Shown here piece by piece: positions 26,313-36,443 of a stretch of DNA of 64,000 bases (position 1 is the first letter of the stretch; the number at the start of each line of letters is the position of its first letter). This stretch comes from Paenibacillus oceani (GTDB lineage: Bacteria > Bacillota > Bacilli > Paenibacillales > NBRC-103111), in contig NZ_JACXJA010000007.1 in NCBI RefSeq assembly GCF_014705615.1, forward strand, positions 124,001 through 188,000. The letters run 5' to 3'. Both the position numbers and the translations under genes were made by a program. The notes beneath the pieces were generated by a model. The model had not been told where the DNA came from and ran no database searches. It saw only the letters and a list, made by a program, of their open reading frames with translations.

Positions 26313-26335
26313 AAGCCAGGGGAGGCCCCTGGCTT
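26313..26335 (-). other. Perfect hairpin between dapH and the deacetylase gene
   Basis: AAGCCAGGGG (26313-26322) pairs with CCCCTGGCTT (26326-26335), 10 bp with a 3-nt loop. On the minus strand no U-run follows, so it is likely an RNA processing or attenuation site inside the operon. Confidence 0.55.
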
Positions 26336-26360
26336 GTGGTGTGAGAACCGATGATGCAGC

Positions 26361-27071
26361 TTACAGCTGGCGCAGTTCCTGCATAATTTCCGTCTTCGAC
26401 TTCGTCTGGTCGTCGACCTTCTTGATCACCCGGGCCGGAGTGCCGGCTACGACCGTATAAGCTTCGACGTCTTGCGTAACGACCGCTCCCGCAGCCACGA
26501 CGGCTCCTTGGCCGACGCGGACGCCTTCGAGGATGACGGCGTTGGCGCCGATAAGGACGTCGTCTTCGATGACGACCGGCTGTGCCGAAGGCGGCTCGAT
26601 TACGCCGGCTACGACGGCGCCTGCCCCGATATGGCACATTTTACCGATCTGTACGCGGCCGCCGACGACTACGTTCATATCGATCATCGTGCCGTCGCCG
26701 ATCGAAGCGCCGATGTTGATGGTGGAGTTCATCATAATAACGGCGTTGTCGCCGATCGTCACTTTATCGCGGATAATGGCGCCTGGTTCGATGCGGGCAT
26801 TGATGCCTTTCAGATCGAGCAGGGGGATCGCCGAGTTGCGGCGGTCGTTTTCGATTTCGAAATCTTCGATATACGATTTGTTCGTTTCAAGCGCCTCGGC
26901 GATTGCCGGCCACTCTCCGAAGAGCACTCCGCTTCCGCCCGAGATAAAGGCTCGGACGCCGGAGCCGAAGCTTGCTTGCTCGAGCGTGCCTTTCACATAT
27001 ACTTTTACCGGCGTTTTTTTGACGCTGTTTTTTATAAAGTTAATAACTTCCATCGTGTTCATTTCAGACAT
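26361..27071 (-). CDS. dapH: DapH, tetrahydrodipicolinate N-acetyltransferase
   Basis: The 236-residue left-handed beta-helix acyltransferase acetylates tetrahydrodipicolinate, opening the N-acetyl branch to meso-diaminopimelate. The N-terminal DapH domain ([20 protein letters not shown]) precedes hexapeptide repeats from about residue 90 to 205, including [41 protein letters not shown] and [25 protein letters not shown]. The ATG at 27071 follows AAAGGAGA; an ATG at 27062 is also in frame. It is the first gene of a minus-strand operon with the deacetylase and a TagA-like enzyme. Confidence 0.95.
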   Translation of the reverse strand: MSEMNTMEVINFIKNSVKKTPVKVYVKGTLEQASFGSGVRAFISGGSGVLFGEWPAIAEALETNKSYIEDFEIENDRRNSAIPLLDLKGINARIEPGAIIRDKVTIGDNAVIMMNSTINIGASIGDGTMIDMNVVVGGRVQIGKMCHIGAGAVVAGVIEPPSAQPVVIEDDVLIGANAVILEGVRVGQGAVVAAGAVVTQDVEAYTVVAGTPARVIKKVDDQTKSKTEIMQELRQL

Positions 27072-27193
27072 GTAAGTGTATTCTCCTTTTCGGCTTGGGA
27101 ATAACGTCTAAACCTTTTATAGCATAAAAGGAGGGGCGCAATCAATGATGGCGGGCCGCAACGATTCGTCATATTTCCAAACTGAATTGTCGA

Positions 27194-27222
27194 TTGACAT
27201 CATATGTCGAACGTGAGATAAT
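27194..27222 (+). promoter_or_regulatory. Sigma-A promoter of the pyr operon
   Basis: TTGACA (27194-27199) and GATAAT (27217-27222) are exactly 17 bp apart, about 300 bp before pyrR and just before the PyrR-binding RNA. Confidence 0.85.
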
Positions 27223-27239
27223 CGTTTGGAACCAAATAG

Positions 27240-27430
27240 TGCCTTTAAGCTGGTCCTGTGAGGCTGGCAAGGTGGTCGACGAGAAAGTCGCGATATCGTA
27301 ACGGACGTGCCGGTTGCGAACATGGTCATACGCGCTCTGGGTGGTTGTGCCTTGAGAACGCGAATGGCTGTTTCGTGCCCCAGCGATGCGGTCGAATCGA
27401 ACTCCTTGCCCTAGGGCAAGGAGTTTTTTT
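27240..27430 (+). ncRNA. PyrR-binding leader and attenuator
   Basis: GTCCTGTGAGGCTGGCAAGG at 27253-27272 carries the core recognised by PyrR (TCC-G-GAGGYT) in the anti-antiterminator loop. The leader ends in an intrinsic terminator, a perfect 24-nt palindrome at 27401-27424 (CTCCTTGCCC / GGGCAAGGAG) followed by seven T residues. UMP-bound PyrR is expected to favour termination upstream of pyrR. Confidence 0.9.
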
Positions 27431-27510
27431 GCGGGCGGACTCCGTCATCTCCAGAAGCGGTATCGGCACATGGAAAGCCCCGGACGGATCGGGGAGTAAT
27501 CGGGAGGTAG

Positions 27511-28059
<549 letters not shown>

Positions 28060-28065
28060 CGATTC

Positions 28066-28974
28066 ATGACGAGAACGAACGTAGCTGGCGACAGACACCT
28101 GCTTGGACTGAAATCCCTCGGAAAAGAAGAGATTGTAAGCATCCTGGACCGGGCCGCGTACTGGGAAAGCCACACCCACAAACTATCGCCGGTGCTGGAA
28201 GGCAAGTTCGTCGCCAACATGTTTTTCGAGAACAGCACGCGCACGCGGTTCTCGTTCGAGGTGGCGGAGAAGCGGCTGGGCGCGCAGGTGCTGAACTTCG
28301 CGGCGGCGGCATCCAGCGTGGAGAAAGGCGAATCGATCTACGATACGGTACGGACGCTTGAATCGATGGGAATCGACGCCGGGGTAATCCGGATGAAGCC
28401 GATCGGCCTGCTGGCCGAACTGGCCGAGAAGATCAAAGTTCCACTGATCAATGCGGGGGACGGCAATAACGAGCATCCGACGCAGGCGCTGCTCGACTTA
28501 TATACGATCCGCAAGACGTTCGGCGAATTCAAAGGACTAACGGTGGCCATCATCGGCGATATTATGCACAGCAGGGTTGCACGCTCGAATTTGTGGGGAC
28601 TGCAGAAGATGGGCGCGACTGTGAAGTTTTGCGCGCCGGACAACATGCAGGCGCCCGAGCTGAGCGAATTCGCCGGCTACGTGACGATGGAAGAAGCGCT
28701 GCAGGCCGACGTCGTGATGATGCTTCGCGTACAGCTGGAGCGCCATGACAAAGGATTTATCCGCTCGGCCGAAGACTACCGCGCTCATTACGGGCTGACG
28801 GTGGAGCGCGCAGGGATGATGAAGCCTCATGCGATTATCATGCATCCGGCTCCGATCAATCGCGGAGTCGAAATTGACGACGAACTGGTCGAATGCGACA
28901 AATCGAAAATTTTTACGCAAATGAGCCACGGGGTGCCGATCCGCATGGCGGTCGTCGAACGGGCGCTGAGCTAA
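28066..28974 (+). CDS. pyrB: PyrB, aspartate carbamoyltransferase
   Basis: The 302-residue catalytic chain joins carbamoyl phosphate and aspartate to carbamoyl-aspartate, the first committed step of pyrimidine synthesis. It has the carbamoyl-phosphate site ENSTRTRFSFE (about residues 50-60), the NEHPTQALLDLYTI motif, GDIMHSRVARSN, and HPAPINRGVEID near the end. No regulatory PyrI chain is present, as usual for Gram-positives. It starts 6 bp after pyrR and is followed by a hairpin before pyrC. Confidence 0.96.
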   Translation: MTRTNVAGDRHLLGLKSLGKEEIVSILDRAAYWESHTHKLSPVLEGKFVANMFFENSTRTRFSFEVAEKRLGAQVLNFAAAASSVEKGESIYDTVRTLESMGIDAGVIRMKPIGLLAELAEKIKVPLINAGDGNNEHPTQALLDLYTIRKTFGEFKGLTVAIIGDIMHSRVARSNLWGLQKMGATVKFCAPDNMQAPELSEFAGYVTMEEALQADVVMMLRVQLERHDKGFIRSAEDYRAHYGLTVERAGMMKPHAIIMHPAPINRGVEIDDELVECDKSKIFTQMSHGVPIRMAVVERALS

Positions 28975-28987
28975 CGATAACGAGACG

Positions 28988-29026
28988 GTCGGCTGCCGGA
29001 GCATGACGATCCGGCGGCCGATCCGC
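28988..29026 (+). other. Hairpin between pyrB and pyrC
   Basis: GTCGGCTGCCGGA pairs with TCCGGCGGCCGAT over 13 bp, with G-U pairs, around about 13 nt. There is no U-run and no PyrR core motif, so it is not another attenuator of the leader type. Confidence 0.45.
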
Positions 29027-29049
29027 AACTACCGATCAGGAGGCGAACC

Positions 29050-30330
29050 ATGGGAACTTGGATCATTAACGGACGCGTGCCGGTACGAGGACAAAACGAG
29101 CTGGCCACCCGGCATTTGTTTATCGAAGACGGCAAGATCGCGGCTATCGGCAGCGATGTCCCGGATACGAACGGCCACGAAGTGATTGACGCAAAAGGCA
29201 AGCTGGTATCGGCAGGTTTCATCGACATGCATGTGCACTTGCGCGAACCCGGCTTCGAATATAAGGAAACGATCGCGACCGGCACCCGCTCGGCTGCACG
29301 CGGCGGGTATACGACGATCGCCTGCATGCCGAATACGAGACCGGTCATCGATAAGGTAGAGACGGTTAAGTATGTGTTGGACAAGGCCGAGAAGGAAGGG
29401 ATCGTCCGGGTGCTGCCTTACGGCTGCATATCCAAAAACCAGCTCGGTCGCGAACTGACCGATTTCGCAGCTCTGAAGGAAGCGGGAGTCGTCGGCTTTA
29501 CGGACGACGGGGTAGGCGTGCAAAGCGCCCAGATGATGAAGGACGCGATGGCGCTGGCCGCTTCGATGAATATGCCGGTCATCGCACACTGCGAGGATAA
29601 CACGCTGGTCGAGGGCGGAGCGGTATCCGAAGGCGAATTCGCCCGCAAGCACGGGTTGAAAGGAATCCCGAACGAATCCGAAGCGATTCATGTCGGACGC
29701 GACATTTTGCTCGCGGAAGCGACGGGCGTTCACTACCACGTCTGTCACGTCAGCGCCGAGCAGTCGGTAAGGCTGATCCGGCACGGCAAGCAGTTCGGCA
29801 TCAAGGTCACTTCGGAAGTATGTCCGCATCACCTGCTGTTGTCCGACGAGGATATTCCGGGAGTGGACGACGCCAACTGGAAAATGAATCCGCCGCTTCG
29901 CACGCCGAAAGACGTAGAGGCGGTTATCGCAGGGCTTGAGGACGGTACGATCGACATTATCGTAACTGACCATGCGCCGCACAGCGAAGAAGAGAAAGCC
30001 CGCGGCTTGCAGATGGCGCCGTTCGGCATCGTCGGTTTCGAGACCGCGTTCCCGCTGCTGTATACGAAATTTGTCCGCACCGGACGCTGGACGCTGGAAT
30101 TTTTGCTGGACCGGATGACGTCGAAGCCTGCGGAACTGTTCGGACTGCCTTGGGGCGTGCTCGAGGTGGGACGCGAAGCCGATCTGACGCTGATCGATCT
30201 GGACGCCGAGAAGGCGGTAGAGCCATCGGAATTTCTCAGCAAGGGGCGCAACACCCCGTTCACCGGCTGGAAGCTGTACGGCTGGCCGTCGCTTACGATG
30301 GTGGGCGGCAAAACCGTTTGGAGCGAATAA
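29050..30330 (+). CDS. pyrC: PyrC, dihydroorotase
   Basis: The 426-residue zinc amidohydrolase closes carbamoyl-aspartate to dihydroorotate. It has the HVHLREPGFEYKETIATGT motif near residue 60, with the metal-binding histidines; the other metal and catalytic residues lie in VIAHCEDN, HYHVCHVSAEQSVRLI, SEVCPHHLLL and IVTDHAPHSEEEK. It is a type I (amidohydrolase-superfamily) enzyme as in other Firmicutes. GGAGG precedes the ATG at 29050. carA follows 87 bp later. Confidence 0.96.
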   Translation: MGTWIINGRVPVRGQNELATRHLFIEDGKIAAIGSDVPDTNGHEVIDAKGKLVSAGFIDMHVHLREPGFEYKETIATGTRSAARGGYTTIACMPNTRPVIDKVETVKYVLDKAEKEGIVRVLPYGCISKNQLGRELTDFAALKEAGVVGFTDDGVGVQSAQMMKDAMALAASMNMPVIAHCEDNTLVEGGAVSEGEFARKHGLKGIPNESEAIHVGRDILLAEATGVHYHVCHVSAEQSVRLIRHGKQFGIKVTSEVCPHHLLLSDEDIPGVDDANWKMNPPLRTPKDVEAVIAGLEDGTIDIIVTDHAPHSEEEKARGLQMAPFGIVGFETAFPLLYTKFVRTGRWTLEFLLDRMTSKPAELFGLPWGVLEVGREADLTLIDLDAEKAVEPSEFLSKGRNTPFTGWKLYGWPSLTMVGGKTVWSE

Positions 30331-30417
30331 CTTCCTTATATATAGAGCAAGGTGCAACTAGAAGCAGAAATCATCATGGCATAACGACGAGCAGCACATC
30401 GATTGGAGGATGAAAGG

Positions 30418-31587
30418 ATGCAAGCAAGACTATTGTTGGAAGACGGCACGCTTTTCACAGGCAAAGGGTTTGGCAGCGAAGGCGAGTCGGTTGGCGAAGT
30501 CGTATTTAACACCGGAATTACCGGTTATCAGGAAGTATTGTCCGATCCGTCCTACTGCGGACAAATCGTAACGATGACGTATCCGCTCATCGGCAACTAC
30601 GGGATTGCGCGGGACGACTTCGAGTCGATCCGCCCGTTCATCCACGGGTTCGTCGTGCGCGAGCATGAAGAGGTGCCGTCCAACTGGCGCGCCCAATATA
30701 CAATCGACAGTCTGCTGAAAGAATACGGCGTTGTCGGAATCAGCGGCATCGACACGCGGATGCTGACACGGCTGATCCGTCATCACGGGGTTATGAAAGG
30801 GTTGATCACCACGTCGAACCGCCCTGTCGAAGAGCTGATGGAGCAGTTGAAGGCGACTCCGCTTATTACGGACCAAGTATCCCGCGTCTCCACCAAGACG
30901 GTATTCGGCTGCCCGGGTACGAAGGAGCGTATCGTGCTCGTCGACTTCGGCGCCAAAAGCGGCATCATCCGCGACTTGACGAAACGCGGCTGCGACGTCG
31001 TCGTCGTCCCTCAGGACGCGACCGCCGATCAGATCCGCCGACTGGCGCCGGACGGCATCCTGTTGTCCAACGGCCCCGGGGACCCGAAAGACGTCCCGCA
31101 TGCGGTCAAAATGATCGCCGAGCTGCTCGGGGAATTCCCGATCTTCGGCATCTGCCTCGGACATCAGCTGTTCGCTCTCGCTTGCGGCGCGGATTCGGAG
31201 AAGCTGAAGTTCGGTCATCGCGGAGGCAACCACCCGGTTAAAGATCTGATCTCGAACCGCTGCTACATCACTTCGCAAAACCACGGCTACACGGTTAAAG
31301 ACGATTCGATCGCAGGCACCGACCTGATCGTGACTCATATCAACAACAACGACAAGACGATCGAAGGCTTGAAACATAAAACGCATCCCGCGTTTTCGGT
31401 GCAATATCATCCGGAAGCCGCTCCGGGACCGTTCGACTCGAGCTACCTGTTCGACGACTTCATCACGATGATTCACAGCTTCAAGGAGCAAAATCCGCGC
31501 TCCCCGCGTCAAGCCGAAATCGTGGCTGCACGCGGTGCCGGATCGGACCTCCAGCGGAAAGGGGAACTCGCATATGCCAAAAAATAA
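30418..31587 (+). CDS. carA: CarA, carbamoyl-phosphate synthase small (glutaminase) subunit
   Basis: The 389-residue subunit hydrolyses glutamine and passes ammonia to CarB. The N-terminal CPSase_sm domain starts [17 protein letters not shown]. The class I glutaminase domain has GPGDPKD, the nucleophile in [10 protein letters not shown] and the triad partners in FSVQYHPEA. The ATG at 30418 is eight bases after GGAGG (30405-30409); a TTG at 30403 overlaps that site and is rejected. It overlaps carB by 14 bp, and the pair belongs to the pyr operon. Confidence 0.96.
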   Translation: MQARLLLEDGTLFTGKGFGSEGESVGEVVFNTGITGYQEVLSDPSYCGQIVTMTYPLIGNYGIARDDFESIRPFIHGFVVREHEEVPSNWRAQYTIDSLLKEYGVVGISGIDTRMLTRLIRHHGVMKGLITTSNRPVEELMEQLKATPLITDQVSRVSTKTVFGCPGTKERIVLVDFGAKSGIIRDLTKRGCDVVVVPQDATADQIRRLAPDGILLSNGPGDPKDVPHAVKMIAELLGEFPIFGICLGHQLFALACGADSEKLKFGHRGGNHPVKDLISNRCYITSQNHGYTVKDDSIAGTDLIVTHINNNDKTIEGLKHKTHPAFSVQYHPEAAPGPFDSSYLFDDFITMIHSFKEQNPRSPRQAEIVAARGAGSDLQRKGELAYAKK

Positions 31588-34500
31588 TGCACTCAAAAAG
31601 ATACTCGTGATCGGCTCCGGTCCGATCGTCATCGGTCAAGCGGCCGAATTCGACTATGCGGGAACGCAAGCTTGCCAAGCCCTGAAAGAAGAAGGCATGG
31701 AAGTTGTCCTGATCAACAGCAACCCGGCCACGATCATGACCGATACGAATATGGCCGACAAAGTATACATCGAACCGATCACGCTGGAGTTCGTATCGCA
31801 GATCATCCGCCAGGAAAAACCGGACGGCTTGCTGCCGACGTTGGGCGGACAAACCGGTCTTAACATGGCCGTAGCGCTCGCGAAAGCAGGCGTGCTGGAG
31901 AAAGAAAACGTCAAGCTGCTCGGTACGCAGCTGACCGCGATCGAGAAAGCCGAAGACCGCGACCTGTTCCGCGACCTGATGCGCGAGCTGGAGCAACCGG
32001 TACCGGCGAGCGTCATCGTAACGACGGTTCCGCAAGCGGTCGACTTCGCTAATGAGATCGGCTATCCGATCATCGTTCGTCCGGCCTATACGCTGGGCGG
32101 CACGGGCGGCGGGATATGCAACACGGAAGAAGAACTGGTCGATATCGTATCGTCCGGTATCCGCTACAGCCCGATCGGCCAATGTCTGGTCGAGCGCAGC
32201 ATCGCCGGCATGAAGGAAGTCGAATACGAAGTGATGCGCGATGCGAATGACAACTGTATCGTCGTATGTAACATGGAAAACTTCGATCCGGTCGGCGTTC
32301 ATACCGGAGACAGCATCGTCGTAGCCCCGAGCCAGACGCTGTCGGACCGCGAATATCAGATGCTGCGTTCCGCATCGCTCAAAATCATTCGTGCGCTCAA
32401 TATCGAGGGCGGCTGTAACGTCCAATTCGCGCTTGATCCGCACAGCTTCCAATATTATGTGATCGAGGTCAATCCGCGCGTAAGTCGCTCTTCGGCGCTC
32501 GCTTCCAAAGCAACGGGTTATCCGATTGCGAAGATGGCAGCCAAAATTGCGATCGGTTATACACTGGACGAACTGGTCAACCCGGTTACCGGACAAACCT
32601 ACGCCTGCTTCGAGCCTACGCTTGATTATATCGTATCGAAAATTCCGCGCTGGCCGTTCGATAAATTTACGAGCGCCAACCGCAAGCTCGGCACACAGAT
32701 GAAAGCGACCGGGGAAGTCATGGCGATCGGCCGGACGTTCGAAGAGTCGATTCATAAAGCGATCCGTTCGCTGGAGATCGGCACGCACCGCCTGTTCCTG
32801 AAAGGCACCGATCTGCTCGACGTCGATACGCTCGAGACCCGTCTGCGCAAGCCGGACGACGAGCGCCTGTTCCTGATCGCGGAAGCGTACCGCCGCGGCT
32901 ATACCTTGCAGCAGATTCAAGATTTGACCAGCATCGACTGGTGGTTCCTCGGCAAGCTGGAGGGAATGATCCAGTTCGAATCGAAGCTGGCGGGCGAGCT
33001 GACAAGCGAGCTGCTGCTGGAAGCGAAGCGCAAAGGATTTACCGACCGGGCGATCGCCGAAGTGCGCACGCTGGCCGGAGCGGACTCCTTTACGAAGGAA
33101 GCCGACGTTCGCACTTACCGTCTGCAGTCAAACATCAAGCCGGTATACAAAATGGTCGACACGTGCGCGGCGGAGTTCGAAGCGACGACACCGTACTACT
33201 ACTCGACTTACGAAACCGAAGACGAAGTGCTGGAGACGAGCAAGGAGAAAGTCATCGTCCTCGGCTCCGGACCGATCCGGATCGGACAAGGTATTGAGTT
33301 CGACTACTCGACCGTTCACGCGGTATGGGCGATCCAGGCGGCCGGTTACGAAGCGGTTATTATTAACAACAACCCGGAGACGGTATCGACCGACTTCAAT
33401 ACGTCCGACCGTCTGTACTTCGAGCCGCTGTTCTTCGAGGACGTCATGAACGTCATCGAGCGCGAGAATCCGATCGGCGTAATCGTCCAATTCGGCGGCC
33501 AGACGGCGATCAACCTGGCGGCTCCGCTGTCCAAAGCGGGCGTCCGCATCCTCGGAAGCAGCCTGGAAAGCATCGACGCAGCCGAAGACCGCAAGAAGTT
33601 CGAAGCGCTGCTGCGCGAGCTGAACATCGCCCAGCCTCCGGGAGGCACGGTCACTTCGGTTGACCAAGCGGTCGGTACGGCTTCGCAATTCGGCTACCCG
33701 GTTCTCGTTCGTCCGTCCTACGTACTGGGCGGCCGCGCGATGGAGATCGTCTACTCCGACGCCGAACTGCTCAGCTACATGGAATACGCGGTGAAGATCA
33801 ATCCGGAGCATCCGGTTCTGATCGATCGTTATATGCTCGGCAAAGAAGTCGAGGTCGACGCGATCTGCGATAAAGAAACGGTGCTAATCCCGGGCATCAT
33901 GGAGCATGTCGAGCGCGCAGGCGTTCACTCCGGCGACTCGATCTCGGTATATCCGCCGCAGTCGATCTCCGAAGAGCTCAAGCAGAAAATCGTCGATATT
34001 ACGGTAAAAATCGCACGGGCTCTTGAAGTTGTCGGTCTCGTCAACATCCAGTTCGTCATCTTCCAGGACGAAGTGTACGTTATCGAGGTGAACCCGCGTT
34101 CGTCCCGTACGGTACCGTTCTTGAGCAAAGTTACGAATATCCCGATGGCCAACGTGGCGACCCGCGTCATCATGGGCCAGAAGCTTGCCGACATGGGTTA
34201 CGAAACCGGTCTGTGGCCGGAAGACGACCACGTGTCCGTCAAAGTGCCGGTGTTCTCGTTCGCCAAGCTGCGCCGCGTAGAACCGACGCTCGGTCCGGAG
34301 ATGAAGTCGACGGGCGAAGTGATGGGCCGCGATCTCAATTTCGCCAAGGCGTTGTATAAAGGATTTATCGGCTCCGGTATGAAAATTCCGCCGACCGGCG
34401 CGTTGATCGCGACGATCGCGGATAAAGATAAAGAAGAAGCGATTGAGCTGTTCCGCGGATTTTTCGAGCTCGGCTACAAAATCGTCGCTACCGGCGGCAC

Positions 34501-34795
34501 GGCAGACGCGCTCGAAAAAGCGGGCTTGCGCGTAGAACGCGTCAACAAGCTGAGCGAAGGCTCGCCGAACATTCTGGACCTGATCCGCAACGGCGAAGCT
34601 CACTTTGTGGTCAATACGCTGACCAAGGGCAAGACGCCGGAGCGTGACGGCTTCCGGATCCGCCGCGAGGCGGTCGAGAACGGCGTCGTCTGTATGACAT
34701 CGCTGGATACGGTACGGGCGCTGCTGCACGTGCTGAACACGATCAACTTCTCGTCGCGGGCGATGCCAAACGTGCAGCTATCCGCTTCGAAGTAA
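31574..34795 (+). CDS. carB: CarB, carbamoyl-phosphate synthase large subunit
   Basis: The 1073-residue enzyme makes carbamoyl phosphate from bicarbonate, two ATP and ammonia from CarA. It has two homologous ATP-grasp halves ([19 protein letters not shown] near residue 12 and [19 protein letters not shown] near residue 563). Each half carries an ATP-grasp substrate loop, YTLGGTGGG and [11 protein letters not shown], and VIEVNPR occurs in both. The C-terminal MGS-type allosteric domain, beginning near [17 protein letters not shown], senses UMP. The start codon is ATG at 31574, inside the end of carA, with GGAAAGGGGA just upstream. Confidence 0.97.
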   Translation: MPKNNALKKILVIGSGPIVIGQAAEFDYAGTQACQALKEEGMEVVLINSNPATIMTDTNMADKVYIEPITLEFVSQIIRQEKPDGLLPTLGGQTGLNMAVALAKAGVLEKENVKLLGTQLTAIEKAEDRDLFRDLMRELEQPVPASVIVTTVPQAVDFANEIGYPIIVRPAYTLGGTGGGICNTEEELVDIVSSGIRYSPIGQCLVERSIAGMKEVEYEVMRDANDNCIVVCNMENFDPVGVHTGDSIVVAPSQTLSDREYQMLRSASLKIIRALNIEGGCNVQFALDPHSFQYYVIEVNPRVSRSSALASKATGYPIAKMAAKIAIGYTLDELVNPVTGQTYACFEPTLDYIVSKIPRWPFDKFTSANRKLGTQMKATGEVMAIGRTFEESIHKAIRSLEIGTHRLFLKGTDLLDVDTLETRLRKPDDERLFLIAEAYRRGYTLQQIQDLTSIDWWFLGKLEGMIQFESKLAGELTSELLLEAKRKGFTDRAIAEVRTLAGADSFTKEADVRTYRLQSNIKPVYKMVDTCAAEFEATTPYYYSTYETEDEVLETSKEKVIVLGSGPIRIGQGIEFDYSTVHAVWAIQAAGYEAVIINNNPETVSTDFNTSDRLYFEPLFFEDVMNVIERENPIGVIVQFGGQTAINLAAPLSKAGVRILGSSLESIDAAEDRKKFEALLRELNIAQPPGGTVTSVDQAVGTASQFGYPVLVRPSYVLGGRAMEIVYSDAELLSYMEYAVKINPEHPVLIDRYMLGKEVEVDAICDKETVLIPGIMEHVERAGVHSGDSISVYPPQSISEELKQKIVDITVKIARALEVVGLVNIQFVIFQDEVYVIEVNPRSSRTVPFLSKVTNIPMANVATRVIMGQKLADMGYETGLWPEDDHVSVKVPVFSFAKLRRVEPTLGPEMKSTGEVMGRDLNFAKALYKGFIGSGMKIPPTGALIATIADKDKEEAIELFRGFFELGYKIVATGGTADALEKAGLRVERVNKLSEGSPNILDLIRNGEAHFVVNTLTKGKTPERDGFRIRREAVENGVVCMTSLDTVRALLHVLNTINFSSRAMPNVQLSASK

Positions 34796-34951
34796 GCGGA
34801 TAGCGGATAGCCGGCAGCCGGTGCCGGGAAGAAGGACGTATCCCGCCGCCGCAACCGAATAGAACGAACAGGAGGCCGGTTTCCCGACTATGCAATGGAG
34901 TCGGAGACCGGCTCTCATATGATCTTATCCCCGTTAAGGAGGGCTTCGAAC

Positions 34952-35683
34952 TTGAAATCGAACAGGAATCCGGCAGAACGGATTATCGTCGCACTCGATT
35001 ACCCCGATGCGGCGGGAGCCGAATCGCTGCTTCGCCAGCTGGAAGGCATTCCTTGCTATATGAAGGTGGGCATGGAGCTGTTTTACGCGGCTGGACCGCA
35101 ATTCGTGCTCCGTCTGAAGGAAGCGGGCTACAACGTATTTCTCGACCTGAAGCTGCACGATATTCCGAATACGGTCAAGGGCGGATCGGCCAGTGTGACG
35201 CGCCTCGGCGTCGATATGTTCAACGTGCACGCTGCGGGAGGCGCTGCGATGATGGAAGCGGCGCGGGAAGGCGTGGAGCAGGCAATGTCCGGCCGTCCCG
35301 GAGCGGCGAAGCCGATTCTGATCGGAGTCACCCAGCTCACCAGCACGAGCCAGCAGGTGCTGAATGACGAGATCGGCATCGCCGGTCCGATCGAGGAAGC
35401 GGTGCTCCGGTATGCGTCGCTGGCCAAGCAGTCCGGGCTCGACGGCGTAGTCGCTTCGCCGCTTGAAGTGACCCGCATCAAGGAACGCTGCGGCGCTTCG
35501 TTCGCCACCGTGACCCCCGGCATTCGTCCGGCGGGCGCCGCGATCGGAGACCAATCGCGCGTCATGACGCCGCAAGACGCCTTCGCGCAAGGTACCGACT
35601 ATATTGTCATCGGCCGTCCGATTACGGGAGCAGCATACCCGCGCCAGGCGCTTGAACAAATTATCGAATCGATAACGGGATAA
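34952..35683 (+). CDS. pyrF: PyrF, orotidine-5'-phosphate decarboxylase
   Basis: The 243-residue TIM-barrel enzyme converts OMP to UMP. The catalytic motif FLDLKLHDIPNTVKGG (about residues 65-80) carries the D-K-D network, and further family segments are IIVALDYPDAAGAESLL, LIGVTQLTSTS and VTPGIRP. I place the start at the TTG at 34952, eight bases after AAGGAGGG; the frame opens at 34895 without a ribosome binding site. pyrK and pyrD, which often precede pyrF, are absent between carB and this gene. pyrE follows 13 bp later. Confidence 0.95.
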   Translation: MKSNRNPAERIIVALDYPDAAGAESLLRQLEGIPCYMKVGMELFYAAGPQFVLRLKEAGYNVFLDLKLHDIPNTVKGGSASVTRLGVDMFNVHAAGGAAMMEAAREGVEQAMSGRPGAAKPILIGVTQLTSTSQQVLNDEIGIAGPIEEAVLRYASLAKQSGLDGVVASPLEVTRIKERCGASFATVTPGIRPAGAAIGDQSRVMTPQDAFAQGTDYIVIGRPITGAAYPRQALEQIIESITG

Positions 35684-35696
35684 GGAGAAGATAAAT

Positions 35697-36335
35697 ATGG
35701 CACTGCGTTACTTGGATGAACAAATCGCGGAAGCGCTGCTTGAGATCGGCGCGGTCAGCTTGCGGCCGAAACAGCCTTTTACATGGACGTCCGGGATTAA
35801 ATCCCCGATCTACTGCGACAATCGGATCACCATCTCCGATCCGTCGGTACGCGATCTGATCGCGCTCGGCTTCGCGGAGAAAATCCGTGAAATGTACCCG
35901 GATGCGGAAGTGCTCGCAGGCATCGCGACGGGCGGCATTCCACATGCGGCATTTGTAGCCCAGAAGCTGAACCTGCCGATGATCTACGTGCGCGACAAGG
36001 CGAAAGGCCACGGCAAAGAAAACGTCATCGAAGGCTCGCTGAAGCCGGGCCAAAAAGTAGTGATGATCGAGGATCTGATCTCCACCGGAGGCAGCTCGGT
36101 CAAAGCTTCGCTGGCCGTACGCGAGGCCGGCGCGGAAGTGCTCGGCGTGATCGCGATCTTCAGCTATCAGTTGGAGAAAGCCGCCGAGAACTTCGGCAAG
36201 CCCGGATTTGCGTTCGACTCGCTGTCGAACTTTACGGCGCTCAGCAAAGTGGCGCTCAAGCTCGGTAAAATCGAGCAGGACGATATGGAGCTGCTGCAAT
36301 CGTGGAGGACCAATCCGGAATCGTTCGGCGTGTAA
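35697..36335 (+). CDS. pyrE: PyrE, orotate phosphoribosyltransferase
   Basis: The 212-residue enzyme adds PRPP to orotate to give OMP. It has the type I PRTase PRPP motif VVMIEDLISTGGSS near residue 122, the substrate loop in the RDKAKGHGKEN region, and the early WTSGIKSPIYCDNR motif. AAGGAG lies nine bases before the ATG. It is the last gene of the pyr operon and is followed by a strong terminator. Confidence 0.96.
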   Translation: MALRYLDEQIAEALLEIGAVSLRPKQPFTWTSGIKSPIYCDNRITISDPSVRDLIALGFAEKIREMYPDAEVLAGIATGGIPHAAFVAQKLNLPMIYVRDKAKGHGKENVIEGSLKPGQKVVMIEDLISTGGSSVKASLAVREAGAEVLGVIAIFSYQLEKAAENFGKPGFAFDSLSNFTALSKVALKLGKIEQDDMELLQSWRTNPESFGV

Positions 36336-36342
36336 ATCGATC

Positions 36343-36380
36343 AAGCCCCTCCTTGCTGCCAATAGCGGGAGGGGCTTTTT
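36343..36380 (+). terminator. Terminator of the pyr operon
   Basis: AAGCCCCTCC and GGGAGGGGCTT form the stem around a 12-14-nt loop, and five T residues follow. Confidence 0.87.
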
Positions 36381-36443
36381 GTACGCTGCGCGCCTGGCGT
36401 GCCTTGCAGCCACCACCGGCTGAATTCGGCTGCCGCCGGAATT

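Noticed and set aside
31481-32920. A 479-residue minus-strand frame opposite carA/carB
   Set aside because: It is a shadow of conserved carA/carB codons; no start signal and no recognisable motifs.
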